Below, piece by piece: positions 37,126-48,966 of a stretch of 64,000 nucleotides of DNA. Numbering within the stretch: position 1 is the first letter of the stretch; every line of letters starts with the position of its first letter. The position numbers and the translations under genes are program-made. The DNA is from Cryptomeria japonica (taxonomy: Eukaryota; Streptophyta; Pinopsida; Cupressales; Cupressaceae), in the NCBI RefSeq assembly GCF_030272615.1, contig NC_081408.1:408240889-408304888 (forward strand), read 5' to 3'. The notes beneath the pieces are model-generated. The model was given only the letters and a program-made list of their open reading frames with translations, ran no database searches and had not been told where the DNA came from.

Positions 37126-37617
37126 GGAATCATATCTTCTTGGATGATGCTAGTACTATATGTGCAATTAAGAATTCTATGTTGTCCTATCAAATGTGTA
37201 TAACAAGTTTTAAACTAGATTAACCCTATTGGAGCAACTTAATTGATAACATAATTATCTATATTTACAAGTTTAACTATATAGAAATTGCTATAGGTAG
37301 ATACTCCTAACAACTTCAACTATGTTGCAACCACTTGTATACAACTAGTTTCTAAAAAAATTAACTTGAATCAATAAATGTAAATTGACAGTTTATTCTA
37401 ATATTAGTATAATTTAAACAATGAGGAGTATTGTGATTGTCTCAAGTGGCTCTTTCTTAAGTAGCTGCAATCCCAAAATATTTTTATCAAATATTAACTA
37501 CAAGTTCCATTGATTGAATCCACTGCTTATTGTATTTCAAAATTGATAACACAAACTAATTAACATGATACTAATTTAATAAAAGTATTGATAACCAAAT
37601 TTCTAGCGTGCACACGC
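37126..37617. other. Non-coding stretch
   Basis: AT-rich sequence without repeats, terminal motifs or coding similarity that I can see. Confidence 0.4.
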
Positions 37618-38962
37618 ACACACACATATGTACACATATGTATATATGTACATATATGTGTATATATACATACATATATACATATATTACACACACACAC
37701 ACACATATATGTGTGTGTGTGTGTGTAGGTATGTATGTATGTATGCATACACACATGTATATATATATATAATTATATATGTATATGTTTGTATGTTTGT
37801 ATGTATCTATGTATGTATGTATATATGTGTGTATATATATGTGTGTGTATATACATGCATGTATGTATATGTATATACATATGTATATGTATGTATATAT
37901 ATGCATATATACATGTATGTATATATACATACATATACATACATGTACTGGATAAACCCACGTTAAGATTCTCTGGCCTTCACAGATTCTATACTACCCG
38001 GATTAAGGGCTCACTATCGGTCGGATAGTTTGTTGCAGGGTTCCAAGATTCGCACATGTATGTATATATATGTATGTATACATACATATATATACATGTA
38101 TAATGTATGTACGTATATATGTATGTATGTATGTATATATATATATACATATATACATACATGTATACATGTATGTATACATACACACACACACATTTGG
38201 GCCCTCACCTTGGCATTCGTATCTATGTATGTATGTATGTGTATTTACATACATATGTGTGTGTGTGTGTATTTATGTATGTATGTATGCAACGTCCTAA
38301 ATTGTAAGTCCGCATTTGGGCCTTCACCTTGGAGTTTGTGCTCTAAGTCTTAAAAGGGACCTGTTGTACATACATACATACATACATATCTATGTATGTA
38401 TGTGTATGTATATATGTGTATATATATATGTATGTATGTATGTATGCATACATACATATATGTGTATATATATATATATTTATATATATATTTATGTGTA
38501 CATATATATTTATGTGTATAAATACATATATATGTATATATATCAATATATATACACACATATATATATATGTATTGATATGTATATATATATATATCAA
38601 TACATATACATACATACATATATATATACATATATATATATATATACATATATATACATATATACATATACATACATATATATATACATATACATACATA
38701 TATATGTATACATATACATATACAAATACATATACATATATGTATATGTGTATGTATATACACACACACACAAATATATATATGTCTGTGTGTACATACA
38801 TATATATGTATATATATTTATATATACATATATATGTATATATATTTATATATATATATGTATATATATATATACACACACACACATATATAGATATGTA
38901 TATATATGTGTATACATATACATATACACATATATACATATACATATATATATATACATACA

Positions 38963-38998
<36 letters not shown>

Positions 38999-39317
38999 TA
39001 CATATACACATACATATATATCAATACATATATATATATACACACATATACCTATATGTATGCATGTATATGTGTACATATACATATACATATATATTTA
39101 TACATATACATATATGTATATGTATACACATATATCTGTTTATGTATAAGTATATGTATATACACATATATATGTATATATAAACATGTATACATACATA
39201 TATACACACACACACATATATATGTATATATATAAAATCATATGTATATACATATGTATACATATGTATATACATATGTATATATATGTGTATGTATGTA
39301 TGTATGTATGTATGTAT
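37618..39317. repeat. Large TA/TG/CA microsatellite tract with unique islands
   Basis: About 1.7 kb of interlaced TATA, TATG, TACA, TGTG and CACA runs. Three non-repetitive islands interrupt it: about 37948-38056, 38192-38222 and 38290-38366. Two islands share CATTTGGGCC(C/T)TCACCTTGG. Long open frames of I, Y, T, H, C, M and V on both strands (for example 38316-39149) come purely from the repeat. The tract continues at 54607 after element C2. Confidence 0.95.
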
Positions 39318-40926
39318 TGATAACACAATGATGAACCACTAGTACCAAACCGGTACTGAGAGGGGGGGGTGAATCAGTACAAACACAAATACAGTCCAAA
39401 ACCAGTTTGACAACAAATACTCCAAATGACTGACAAACAGGGATACTGGTTAAAACAGAGTACAACCGGTAACATCCAGTACAACTCAAACAGTCATAAA
39501 CCGGTCACTCACTAAGCTTTCCTCTTAGCTCAATACTATAGTACCATTACGCTCTCATGCATGAATAGGTAAACTAACATCAGATCTTCATAACAGTGAG
39601 TTCAATATGTTTTATAGACAGGCATAAAACATAGAACCATCATATGCTCAACAGGTAAAAACAAAGCATCACAAGATAAAAGCATTACACATGACACACA
39701 TATTTTTCACGTGGAAACCCAACTGGGAAAAACCACGGTGGGGATGATTACCCACAAGTTGCTTTTGAACTCTTTTGAAGTCCACTTTGTTAGGAGCCTT
39801 GTCTGGTTAAAGACATTACAATAGGTTCTGCTAGGAACCGATCCTGTTAGGGATCACCCGGTTAAGGGATGGCTATAATACCCGGTTAAGGGTTAAACCC
39901 GGTTAGGGTTACCTTGTTAGAGGATTTCAAGAACTCAATAGCTAAAGGATCTCCAAAGCTCTATAGCTTCTCAGAACTCATTAACCTTGAGTTACCCTGT
40001 TAAGGGATTTGAATCAAGCCAGTTAAGACTACCTTGTTAAGGGATTTTGCATCAAGCCCAGTTAAGGCTACCCTATTAAGGGATTTCACAACTGTTGAAG
40101 TGGTTAAAGATCAACAGGAATTACAATGATCTGGTAACAACACTCAATGCTAATGCATATCCATTTTGGCTCCTCTTCTCCTTCTGCACATTCACTTTGC
40201 AGATATCTCTTCTCTCCTTTGGTCTGGCAAGAATCACATATCACTTCCCTTGGATACACACTTATAACTTTTGCCAACAACATTAGAAAGAAACACAACA
40301 TCGACCTTATAGGAAATAGATAGGTCGATAGCAAAAACCCTAAACCCTAAACCTGTTAGGTTAAGCAATTCAAGCGGTTCAATCCTGACTATTGAATCAT
40401 ATTGCATTAAATGCAACAATCTTGAATCGATCTCAAGACATTCTCCATCATCCATTTTCCACCGATTTCATGGCGGTTGATAACCCATCACATGTTATCA
40501 TCGTTTGACAAACTTCGCACATTCCCGAGGTAGATAGGAATAGTCTTCTTCATACAAGATCCTTCACGCGCACAGAGCTTACTTGGCAACACGATCTATT
40601 CTCCATTATACTGCTAACTCATCACACAAAGATCACCAATTGAGTCACACAGGCTTGAGGTACTCCAACTGGAAATCCTAAAGTGGAAACTACCTACCAA
40701 CCGGTAGTAACACAATGCTTCCATGTGCCAGTTCCCATAACTGCATGCTGGTTCATCTTGAACAAATATGTCACTTTACTTTGGCATATAAACCGGTTCA
40801 TACATATGTTGGTTCCTCTCTCTTTTCACCTATCAGATGTGTTGGTTCACACCATGTCACATATTGACATCAATGACAATCATACAATGTCATTATGTCT
40901 TCATGTCAGTTCACATAATGCCAACA
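39318..40926 (-). repeat. C2 3' LTR
   Basis: TGATAACACAATG to AATGCCAACA. Contains an 8-G run (about 39362-39369), the hairpin (39711-39740), at least six GTTAAGGGAT-like units (39800-40085), a CCTTATAGG TATA-like site (minus strand, 40305-40313) and telomere-like repeats (40335-40351). Confidence 0.93.
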
Positions 40927-41296
40927 ATCTCCCCCTTTGGAATTGATGGCAATATACAAAGATATCTCTCTGCTTCACATCTTCTCCCCCATTTGCTACA
41001 GATATCTTTTCGCTTCACTTCTTCTCCCCCTTTGACAACAATGTCAAAGTGGAGGCACAAGCATCTCTGTTCCATTATGCTGCTCCCCCTGAGGAGTAGC
41101 ATCCTTCAACACATCAATCAACAAAAATTTGACTTTACAATACCTGACTGATGTGGAACAATTACTTTTAGTTCACCTCCTGAAGGGGCAATACACCTAA
41201 TTCACCTCTTAAGTGCACAAATGTAGTCTTTGGGAGAGGCTTGGTGAATATGTCTGCTAACTGCTCCTTACTGGAAACATGTTCCAGTGCAATCTT
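40927..41296 (-). pseudogene. C2 3' untranslated region and RNase H C-terminus
   Basis: A polypurine tract (complement of ATCTCCCCCTTTGG, 40927-40940) abuts the LTR and a second lies near 41020-41035 (complement of CTTCTCCCCCTTTGACA). Upstream, minus strand 41296-41168 encodes the last RNase H codons, with LADIFTKPLPKTTF and a TAA at 41168-41170. The frame continues beyond C3 at 48967. Confidence 0.85.
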
Positions 41297-42807
41297 TGTT
41301 GGCAATATCACATTATAACAGACAATGAAAGATTGTTGACATTTCAATAAGGATATTGAGAAGGTTGTTGATGATTATGGACATAACTGATTAAAGATGT
41401 TTTACTATCTTGATATTATTATTTTATCATTGATGTCAAGAAATTTATTTTCTAATTCAGTATGATGTTGCCATATCTTGAGAAGTATGATATGATGATT
41501 ATAAAGAAGTCGGTAAAAGACACAGGAAAGAATATGATGAATAAGGGGACAATTTATTCAATGGGAAACTACTACCGAGTCAGACAATGATGAGATCTTG
41601 ATGTTTTAGATTGTTTTAACATCATACATATGTTGTAAAATGTAAAGGTTAATACTATACTATGTTATCAGGCAAAGAACCTAGTCGCTAAAGCCTAAGG
41701 TTATCGCTATTGGTTAATGAAGGCAGAATGTCTACCGAGTAAAGTTTAGTATTCACCGAGTTGTAACCGAGCTATAACAGAATGCATTAAATGTTTACAT
41801 GTGGTATTTAATGAAAGAAGCTGATGAGCTGGAGCGGATCAATGATTGGTAAGCCGTGGAAGAAGTTTGTTAACAAATCTAAGGCAATGGAAAGTCGGTA
41901 GGAAGATCTACAACTCATATTGAACCGCATTACCCTAACACAAGTTCCAAGACAAATATGCAAGTTCCAGGGTGGGGTAAAACATTTTCAGATTGAAAGA
42001 TACATTGAACTTGGACAAGATTGAAGATCTGATGGCATGATTGATTATGGGAAATGTGATCAAGGAGATTAAGTGGTTAGCAGATTGTTTATAAATAGGA
42101 AACTATTGATAAACAATGTATGTGGGAAAGTGTATGCACAGGGATGCTACATAGTGATTACCGAGCACAGAAGCTTGAAGACCTATTAGAATAACAGAGT
42201 ATTGATGCCCAACAGATAGACAAGATTAGTTCTATGTCTAGATTGTATTGAACAAATAGGAATCTACTTTAGCATTTTAGATGCGAAGTTGCAGATAGAT
42301 TTTCATTACTGTTATTTTGTGAAAGTGATAGGAAATCTCTTAACCAAGTGAACTTAACAGTCTTATATGTAAATCCTCTAGCAAGGTGACATTCTGATTG
42401 AGTGTTTGAAATCCTTTGACAAGGTCACTTCTAACAAAGTGAAGATCCTAACAGATCTAAGGGAAATCCCTTAACCGGGTCACATCTAGCAATGTGTTTG
42501 TAATCTTTAACAGGATTTGCTTTTAACTGAGCATACTCTAGAAAAGTATATTTCTTAGTGGGTCCGAAATCTCACAGTGGTTTTTCCCTATTTGGGTTTC
42601 CACATTAAATCTGGTGTTATGAGGTTTATATTGTTCATATGCTTTTGAGTTTTCATGTTTGACAGTTTTTGGTTATATGACTGATATATATGTTACCGAG
42701 GTTGAATCTGATGTTTTTATGGATGATTAAGTTTGTATGATTCACCCCCCCCCCTCTCATCTTGTTGGCTATTGGATTTGTACTTATATTAAGTATCAAA
42801 ACTATCA
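41297..42807 (+). repeat. C3 5' LTR
   Basis: TGTTGGCAATATC to AACTATCA. TATAAATAG at 42090-42098, tandem short units of the type ATCCTCTAGCAAGGTGACA (42340-42530), hairpin at 42577-42603 and a ten-C run ending near 42754. It differs from the 3' copy by point changes and one segment of about 24 bases near 41465-41490 absent from the 3' LTR. Confidence 0.92.
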
Positions 42808-42809
42808 AT

Positions 42810-42821
42810 TGGTATTAGAGC
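42810..42821 (+). promoter_or_regulatory. C3 primer binding site
   Basis: TGGTATTAGAGC directly after the 5' LTR; the usual TGGTATCAGAGC with a C to T change. Confidence 0.85.
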
Positions 42822-42871
42822 TTTGGACTCAAAAAGGAAAGTTTAAAGGCACTTGAGTTAAAAATCCAAAG

Positions 42872-43933
42872 ATGTATAAGAGGGATGCACCGAAGTTGAA
42901 CAAGTCAAGTTTCTCTACATGGCAAAAAAGGATGAAGCTACATCTATCAGGAGTTGGAGAATATGCTATATACTATTTGGAGAATGATTTTGCTGCACCG
43001 AGCACCTATCCATTGACTATGGAAGAGATAAAGGCGAAGCAAGAACATATTCAAGCAATGATTGAAATAACATATGCATTGACCGATTCAGAGTTTAATG
43101 ATCTAGAAGGCTGCAATGATGCAAAGGCAATGTGGACTAAGCTCTTATCTGTATATGGAGGAGATGAACATGTTCAAAGAGAAAAAGTAGATAGTTTAAG
43201 AGGACAACTTGAATCTATGAGGATGAATGAAGGTGAGAACATAACTCAGTACAGTACAAGACTAAAGGAGATTGTAAATCAAATCAAAGAAGCAGGAGGA
43301 ACTATTGAAGAAAAGGATGTAACAAGTAAGTTGTTAAGAACCCTTCTACCTACCTATGCAATTTGAGTCTCTGCAATCAATGAATTGAGGTCTGTACCTA
43401 ATATGCCAGTTTCCTTGGATGCTACTATTGGTAAGCTACATGCATTTGAGTTAAGTAATTTTGATAACAGTGGGTCATCGGTAAATAAAGTTGAATTTGC
43501 ATTTAGTTCTTTTCATCTGAATGAATCTAATGATTACAATGAAAGAAAGTATAAGTACTCTAAAGGAGATCACAGTGGAGCAAGTGAAAGATTTCGGAAG
43601 AACATGGAAGAAGTACACAAACTATATGAAGAAATCAGAAAGCAAGAAGAGTTTGAAGCACTATTGGCCAAAAGGTTATCGAGAGGCAAAGGTAAGTATA
43701 ATGGAAAACTACCTTTGAAATGTTTCAATTGTGATAAGATTGGACATATGGCTTCTAACTGTCCTGACAAAGATTTCACTGAAAAGAGAGATTACCGAGA
43801 TGACAAATAGAAAGATAACCATTATAGAGGACACCGAGACTTCAGAAGAAGAGATAGAAAGACATGCTTAATTGTTGATGAAGAATCTAATGATGATAAA
43901 TCAGATAAGACTAATACAGAGGAAGTTGTTTAT
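42872..43933 (+). pseudogene. C3 gag
   Basis: Starts MYKRDAPKLNKSSFSTWQ. The Copia gag domain spans about 160 residues to a TGA at 43364-43366 (where C1 and C2 have Arg, so CGA to TGA). The same frame continues at 43367 through a K/E-rich region to an intact CCHC knuckle CFNCDKIGHMASNC (43721-43762). A TAG at 43808-43810 follows, then the acidic linker to the protease. No frameshift. Confidence 0.9.
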
Positions 43934-45466
43934 GTGGCTATCAAGGATGGATCAGATGAAGAAAGGTATGAAGAAAAAGCCCTAATATCTCACATAAACA
44001 CTAATGGTTCTTGGATTATAGATAGTGGATGCTCGCATCATATGACAGGAGATAAACACAAGTTTGTTATGTTAGCTGATTATGATGGAGGCTATGTTAG
44101 ATTTGGTAATGATGCACCATGTCCGGTAAGAGGTAAAGGATCCATAACACTTCTTGATAATGCAAGATGCAATGATGTTTATTGGGTTGAAGGTTTGAAA
44201 TACAATTTGTTGAGTGTAGTACAACTAAACAACACAGGTTACCGAATAGAATTTTAGAAAGGAATTGTCAAAGTTCATGACAAGAATGGAAAGTTAGCTG
44301 CTACCGGGATATAAACAAAAGGTAATACATTTCACCTTGATTCAAAACACAATAAGTGTTTGCATGAAAAGATTGATGATACCTGGTTATGGTATAAAAG
44401 GTTTTGTCATGTTAATTTTGATAATCTGATCAAAATAAGTAAGAAGCACCGAGTAAGAGGTCTACCGAGTCTTGAAAAACCTGAGAATGCTATGTGTCGA
44501 GGATGCCAGATGGGTAAGATGACAAGATCAAGCTTTACAAGTAAGTCCACTTCTAAGGGAATTTTAGATCTTGTGCACACTGATCTTTGTGGTCCTATGA
44601 AAGTTCAAAGTTATTATGGTGATAAGTATTTCATATTATTTGTGGATGATTATTCAAGGATGATGTCAGTAATGTTTTTAAAAGAAAAATCAGAAGCTTT
44701 TCAAATGTTTAAATGGTACAAGGCTAGAGTTGAAAATGAAACATGAAGACAACTGAAATGTCTTAGATCAGATAGAGGAGGAGAGTTCACATCTGATGAG
44801 TTCAACCTATTTTGCAATGATCATGGTATAAAAAGACAAGTCTTTGCACTGAGAACTCCATAGCAGAATGGAATAGCTGAAAGAAGAAACAGATCTATTG
44901 TGGATTGTGCTAGAACACTAATGATTGAAAAGAAGGTGCCACAAACATTTTGGAGAGAAGCAATAAGCATAGTTGTTTACACCTTGAATCGAGTTCGATT
45001 GAAGAAAGGTACTTTGAAGACACCTTATGAAATCTGGTATGGCAAGAAACCTAATGTAAGTTATTTTAAAATATTTGGAAGTAAATGCTATGTTCATAAA
45101 GATGATAGAAATGGCAAGTTTGATCAGAAAAGTGAAGAAGGAAAATTTCTAGGATATTCTTCTAGAAGAAAAGCATTTAAATGTCTGATCAAATCATCTA
45201 ACAAAATAGTAGAAAGTGCAAATGTGAAAATTGATGAATTTGTAGAAAGAAATGATGAAGGAAATTCCAAAGAACCAGAAGACTATGATGAATTTGTCTA
45301 TGTGCAACCGAGAAGTCCTACCGAGATAACTATTGAAGAAAATGAAGAAAATATCTAGTTACCGAGTGATGAAGAAGATCATACAGAGCCTTCTGAACCT
45401 ATATTAGCCAAGTATGTCAGAAGACATCATGCACCAAGTCAGATTATAGGAGATAAGGATGATCTA
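43934..45466 (+). pseudogene. C3 protease and integrase
   Basis: The protease site WIIDSGCSHHMTGD lies at 44012-44053. Integrase follows with WLWYKRFCHVNFDN (one of the zinc-binding histidines is replaced by Tyr relative to WIWHRRLCH in C1), CRGCQMGK, LVHTDLCGP, RSDRGGEF and IAERRN. Stops are TAG 44255, TAA 44312, TGA 44744, TAG 44861 and TAG 45356, all in a single open frame. The TAG at 44861 falls on the first Gln of the PQQNG motif, as in C1 and C2. The later part has FGSKCYVHK and FLGYSSRRKA. Confidence 0.9.
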
Positions 45467-47053
45467 GTGATGACAAGGAACAAACTAAGACAAAACACAT
45501 GTTTGATATCTGAATTTGAACCGAGAATAGTGAAAGAGGCATTTAACAGTGAAGATTGGATAAATGCTATGACAGAAGAGATTGATCAAATCAAGAAGAA
45601 TGACACATGGACACTAGTCCCAAGACCAAAGGACAAAAATGTAATCAGTACAAAGTGGATCTTCAGAAACAAGCTAAATGAAAAAGGGGAGGTCATTCGG
45701 AATAAAGCAAGATTAGTTTGCAAAGGTTATGCCCAAGAAGAAGGAATTGATTATGGTGAGACTTTTGCACTTGTTTCTAGACTTGAAGGAGTAAGAACAT
45801 TGTTGGCATATGCTGCTTTCAAGAACTTCAAGGTATATCAAATGCATGTCAAATCTGCATTTTTGAATGGAATATTAGAAGAAGAAGTTTTCATTGAACA
45901 ACCTGAAGGATTTGTTGAAGACAATAATAAAGATCAAGTATGTAAATTGAACAAAGCTTTATATGGTCTGAAACAAGTACCTAGAGCATGGTATGAAAGA
46001 TTGCACTCTTATTTGATTAAGATTGGTTTTATAAGGACAAGTGAGAACAACAACATGTACATGAAGAATGATGAAAATGGAATACTAATCTCAGCCATAT
46101 TTGTTGATGATATTATATTTTGTGGAAATGACTCTTTATGCAAGAACTTTGGAAATGAAATAAGCAAAGAATTTGAGATGTCATTAATCAGTGAGATAAA
46201 GTATTTTATAGGTTTACAGATACTGCAATTGAAAAATGAGATTTTCATTACTCAATCCAAGTACATAAAGGAAATCTTGAAGAAATTTGGAATGGAGGAT
46301 TCAAAACCAGTAAGTACTCCTATGACTACCAACTGTAAACTATCAAAGAATGATGAATCTACATCTGTTGATGAGACACTTTACCGATCCATGATTGGAA
46401 AACTACAATATGTTGTTCACAGCAGGCTAGATATAGCACATGCAGTGGGTATTGTTGTAAGATTCTCTGCAGATCCTAAGGAAACACGCATGATGACAAT
46501 CAAAAGAATTTTCAGATACTTAAAAGGCACTGAAGACTATGGCTTAGTATATCAGAAAGGAAATAATTTTGATTTAAAAGTTTATACTGATGCTGATTGG
46601 GCAGGCAACATTGATGATAGGAAAAGCACAAGTGGAGGAGCTTTCTTTTTAGGAGAAAGACTAGTGAGTTGGCTTAGCAAGAAACAAGGATGTGTTTCTC
46701 AGTCAACAGTCAAAGCTGAATATGTTGCTGCAGCACTAAATTGTACCAACATTGCATGGATCAAACAACTGTCGGAAGGTATAAATGAGAAAGTTACCAA
46801 GCCAGTAACTATATTTTGTGACAATACTAGTGCCATTAATATTTCAAAGAATCCTGTTATGCACTCTAAGACAAAGCACATATCTATCAAATATCATTAT
46901 CTTAGAGAAGAAGCTCAAGAGAAGAAAGTGGTGTTGGAATATGTTAGCACAAAGGAGAAAATAGCAGATATCTTCACCAAGCCACTACCAAAGGACACTT
47001 TTGAATATCTCAGAAGTAAGTTAGGGGTCCTACCCCTATCTTCTACTCACTGA
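45467..47053 (+). CDS. C3 reverse transcriptase-RNase H, intact 528-codon stretch of a broken polyprotein
   Basis: This piece carries the whole RT: TRLEGV-type entry (SRLEGVRTLLAYAAF), QMHVKSAFLNG (His where C1 has Asp, a candidate loss of the first catalytic Asp of QMDV), LYGLKQVPRAWYERL and the catalytic FVDDIIF (46101-46121). RNase H follows with DADWAGNIDDRKSTSG, SKKQGCVSQSTVKAEYVA, CDNTSAINISKNPVMH, KHISIKYHYLRE and ADIFTKPLPKDTF, ending at TGA 47051-47053. It lacks its own natural start, being the C-terminal part of gag-pol, so product from this copy alone is unlikely. Otherwise full family length for RT plus RNase H. Confidence 0.85.
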   Translation: MMTRNKLRQNTCLISEFEPRIVKEAFNSEDWINAMTEEIDQIKKNDTWTLVPRPKDKNVISTKWIFRNKLNEKGEVIRNKARLVCKGYAQEEGIDYGETFALVSRLEGVRTLLAYAAFKNFKVYQMHVKSAFLNGILEEEVFIEQPEGFVEDNNKDQVCKLNKALYGLKQVPRAWYERLHSYLIKIGFIRTSENNNMYMKNDENGILISAIFVDDIIFCGNDSLCKNFGNEISKEFEMSLISEIKYFIGLQILQLKNEIFITQSKYIKEILKKFGMEDSKPVSTPMTTNCKLSKNDESTSVDETLYRSMIGKLQYVVHSRLDIAHAVGIVVRFSADPKETRMMTIKRIFRYLKGTEDYGLVYQKGNNFDLKVYTDADWAGNIDDRKSTSGGAFFLGERLVSWLSKKQGCVSQSTVKAEYVAAALNCTNIAWIKQLSEGINEKVTKPVTIFCDNTSAINISKNPVMHSKTKHISIKYHYLREEAQEKKVVLEYVSTKEKIADIFTKPLPKDTFEYLRSKLGVLPLSSTH

Positions 47054-47478
47054 CCAAGTTCGGTGACAACATCAATTCGATGACTCCATTGAATATCTTT
47101 TGGGGAGTTGATGCTGGAGTGACACACTTTAGAATGTTTTCTAAAAGGGTACTGGAATAATACAGAGAATGATACAGGGATCAAGAATTGAAGACAAATG
47201 CTCTGACCAAGACTCAGTTGATACACAATAGCAAGAAATAACTTCTTACAGAAACAAATTATGTTTTAGGTCTTTTCTTTTTGGCATTGTTGTCAAAGGG
47301 GGAGAAGACTAATATATGGGAGAAGACTGAGAGAAGACTACAAATTGAAATAAAGACTAAAAACAAAAGAGAAGTCTAATGTATGGGGGAGAGCATTTCA
47401 GCATTTCAGAATCACAGCAATCCAAATCTTTTAAAGGTCAAATCAATTGGTTTTGCCATCAATGCCAAAGGGGGAGAT
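47054..47478 (+). other. C3 3' untranslated region with two polypurine tracts
   Basis: The tract at the LTR is GCCAAAGGGGGAGAT (47464-47478). A second, GTCAAAGGGGGAGAAG, lies at about 47291-47306, within text (GGCATTGTTGTCAAAGG) that resembles the LTR-proximal one (TGCCATCAATGCCAAAGG). No gene. Confidence 0.8.
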
Positions 47479-48966
47479 TGTTGGCAATATCACATTATAA
47501 CAGACAATGAAAGATTGTTGACATTTCAATAAGGATATTGAGAAGGTTGTTGATGATTATGGACATAATTGATTAAAGATGTTTTACTATCTTGATATTA
47601 TTATTTTGTCATTGATGTCAAGAAATTGATTTTCTAATTCAGTATGATACGAAGATTATAAAGAAGCCGGTAAAAGACACAAGAAAGAATATGATGAATA
47701 AGGGGATAAGTTATTCAATGGGCAACTACTACCAAGTCAGACAATGATGAGATCTTGATATTTTAGATTGTTTTAACATCATACATATGTTGTAAAATGT
47801 AAAGGTTAATACTATACTATGTTATCAGGCAAAGAACCTAGTCGGTAAACCCTAAGGTTATCGCTATCGGTTAATGAAGGCAGAATGTCTACCGAGTAAA
47901 GTTTAGTATTCACCAAGTTGTAATCGAGCTATAACAGAATGCATTAAATGTTTACATGTGATATTTAATGAAAGAAGCTGATGAGCTGGACCAGATCAAT
48001 GATTGGTAAGCCATGGAATAAGTTTGTTAACAAATCTAAGGCAATGGAAAGTTGGTAGGAAGATCTACAGCTCAGATTGAACCGCATTACCCTAACACAA
48101 GTTCCAAGACAAATATGCAAGTTCCAAGGTGGGGTAAAACATTTTCAGATTGAAAGATACATTGAACCTAGACAAGATTAAAGATTTGATGGCTATGATT
48201 GATCATGGGAAATGTGATCAAGGAGATTAAGCGGTTAGAAGATTGTTTATAAATAGGAAACTATTGATAAACAATGTATGCGGGAAAGTGTATGCACAAG
48301 GATGCTACATAGTGATTACCGAGCACAGAAGCTTGAAGACCTATTAGAATAATAGAGTATTGATGCCCAGAAGATAGACAAGATTAGTTCTATGTCTAGA
48401 TTGTATTGAACAAATAGGAATCTGCTTTAGCATTTTAGATGTGAAGTTGCAGATAGATTTTCATTACTGTTATTTTGTGAAAGTGACAGGAAATCTCTTA
48501 ACCGAGTGGACTTAAACAGTCTTATATGTAAATCCTCTAGCAAGGTGACATTTTGATTGAGTGTTTGAAATCCTTTGACAAGGTCACTTCTAACAAAGTG
48601 AAGATCCTAACAGATCTGAGGGAAATCCCTTAACCGGGTCACATCTAGCAATGTGTTTGTAATATTTAACAGGATTTTCTTTTAACCGAGCATACTCTAG
48701 AAGAGTATATTTCTTAGTGGGTCCAAAATCCCATAGTGGTTTTTCCCTATTTGGGTTTCCACGTTAAATCTGGTGTTATGAGGTTTATATTGTTCCTATG
48801 CTTTTGAGTTTGCATGTTTGACAGTTTTTGGTTATATGACTAATATATATGTTACCAAGGTTGAATCTGATGTTTTTATGGATGATTAAGTTTGTATGAT
48901 TCACCCCCCCCCCTCTCATCTTGTTGGCTATTGGATCTATACTTATATTAAGTATCAGAACTATCA
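47479..48966 (+). repeat. C3 3' LTR
   Basis: Matches the 5' LTR; TATA at 48248-48255, hairpin at 48736-48762, ten-C run near 48904-48913, end ACTATCA. Confidence 0.92.

Larger units (their letters stand above)
41297..48966 (+). mobile_element. Ty1/Copia element C3, near-complete, youngest-looking coding frame
   Basis: 7.7 kb plus-strand element: LTRs of 1511 and 1488 bp, primer site, one gag-pol frame, purine tract AAAGGGGGAGAT. Flanking 5-mers ATCTT (41292-41296) and ATCTC (48967-48971). It belongs to a different family from C1 and C2: gag begins MYKRDAPKLNKSSF and codons often contain ACCGAG. All coding blocks stay in one frame. Confidence 0.93.

Noticed and set aside
37571-39328. Many long open frames on both strands rich in Y, I, H, T, V, C and M
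   Set aside because: They are direct translations of TATA/TATG/TACA microsatellites, open because the repeat lacks stops in several frames; no gene support.
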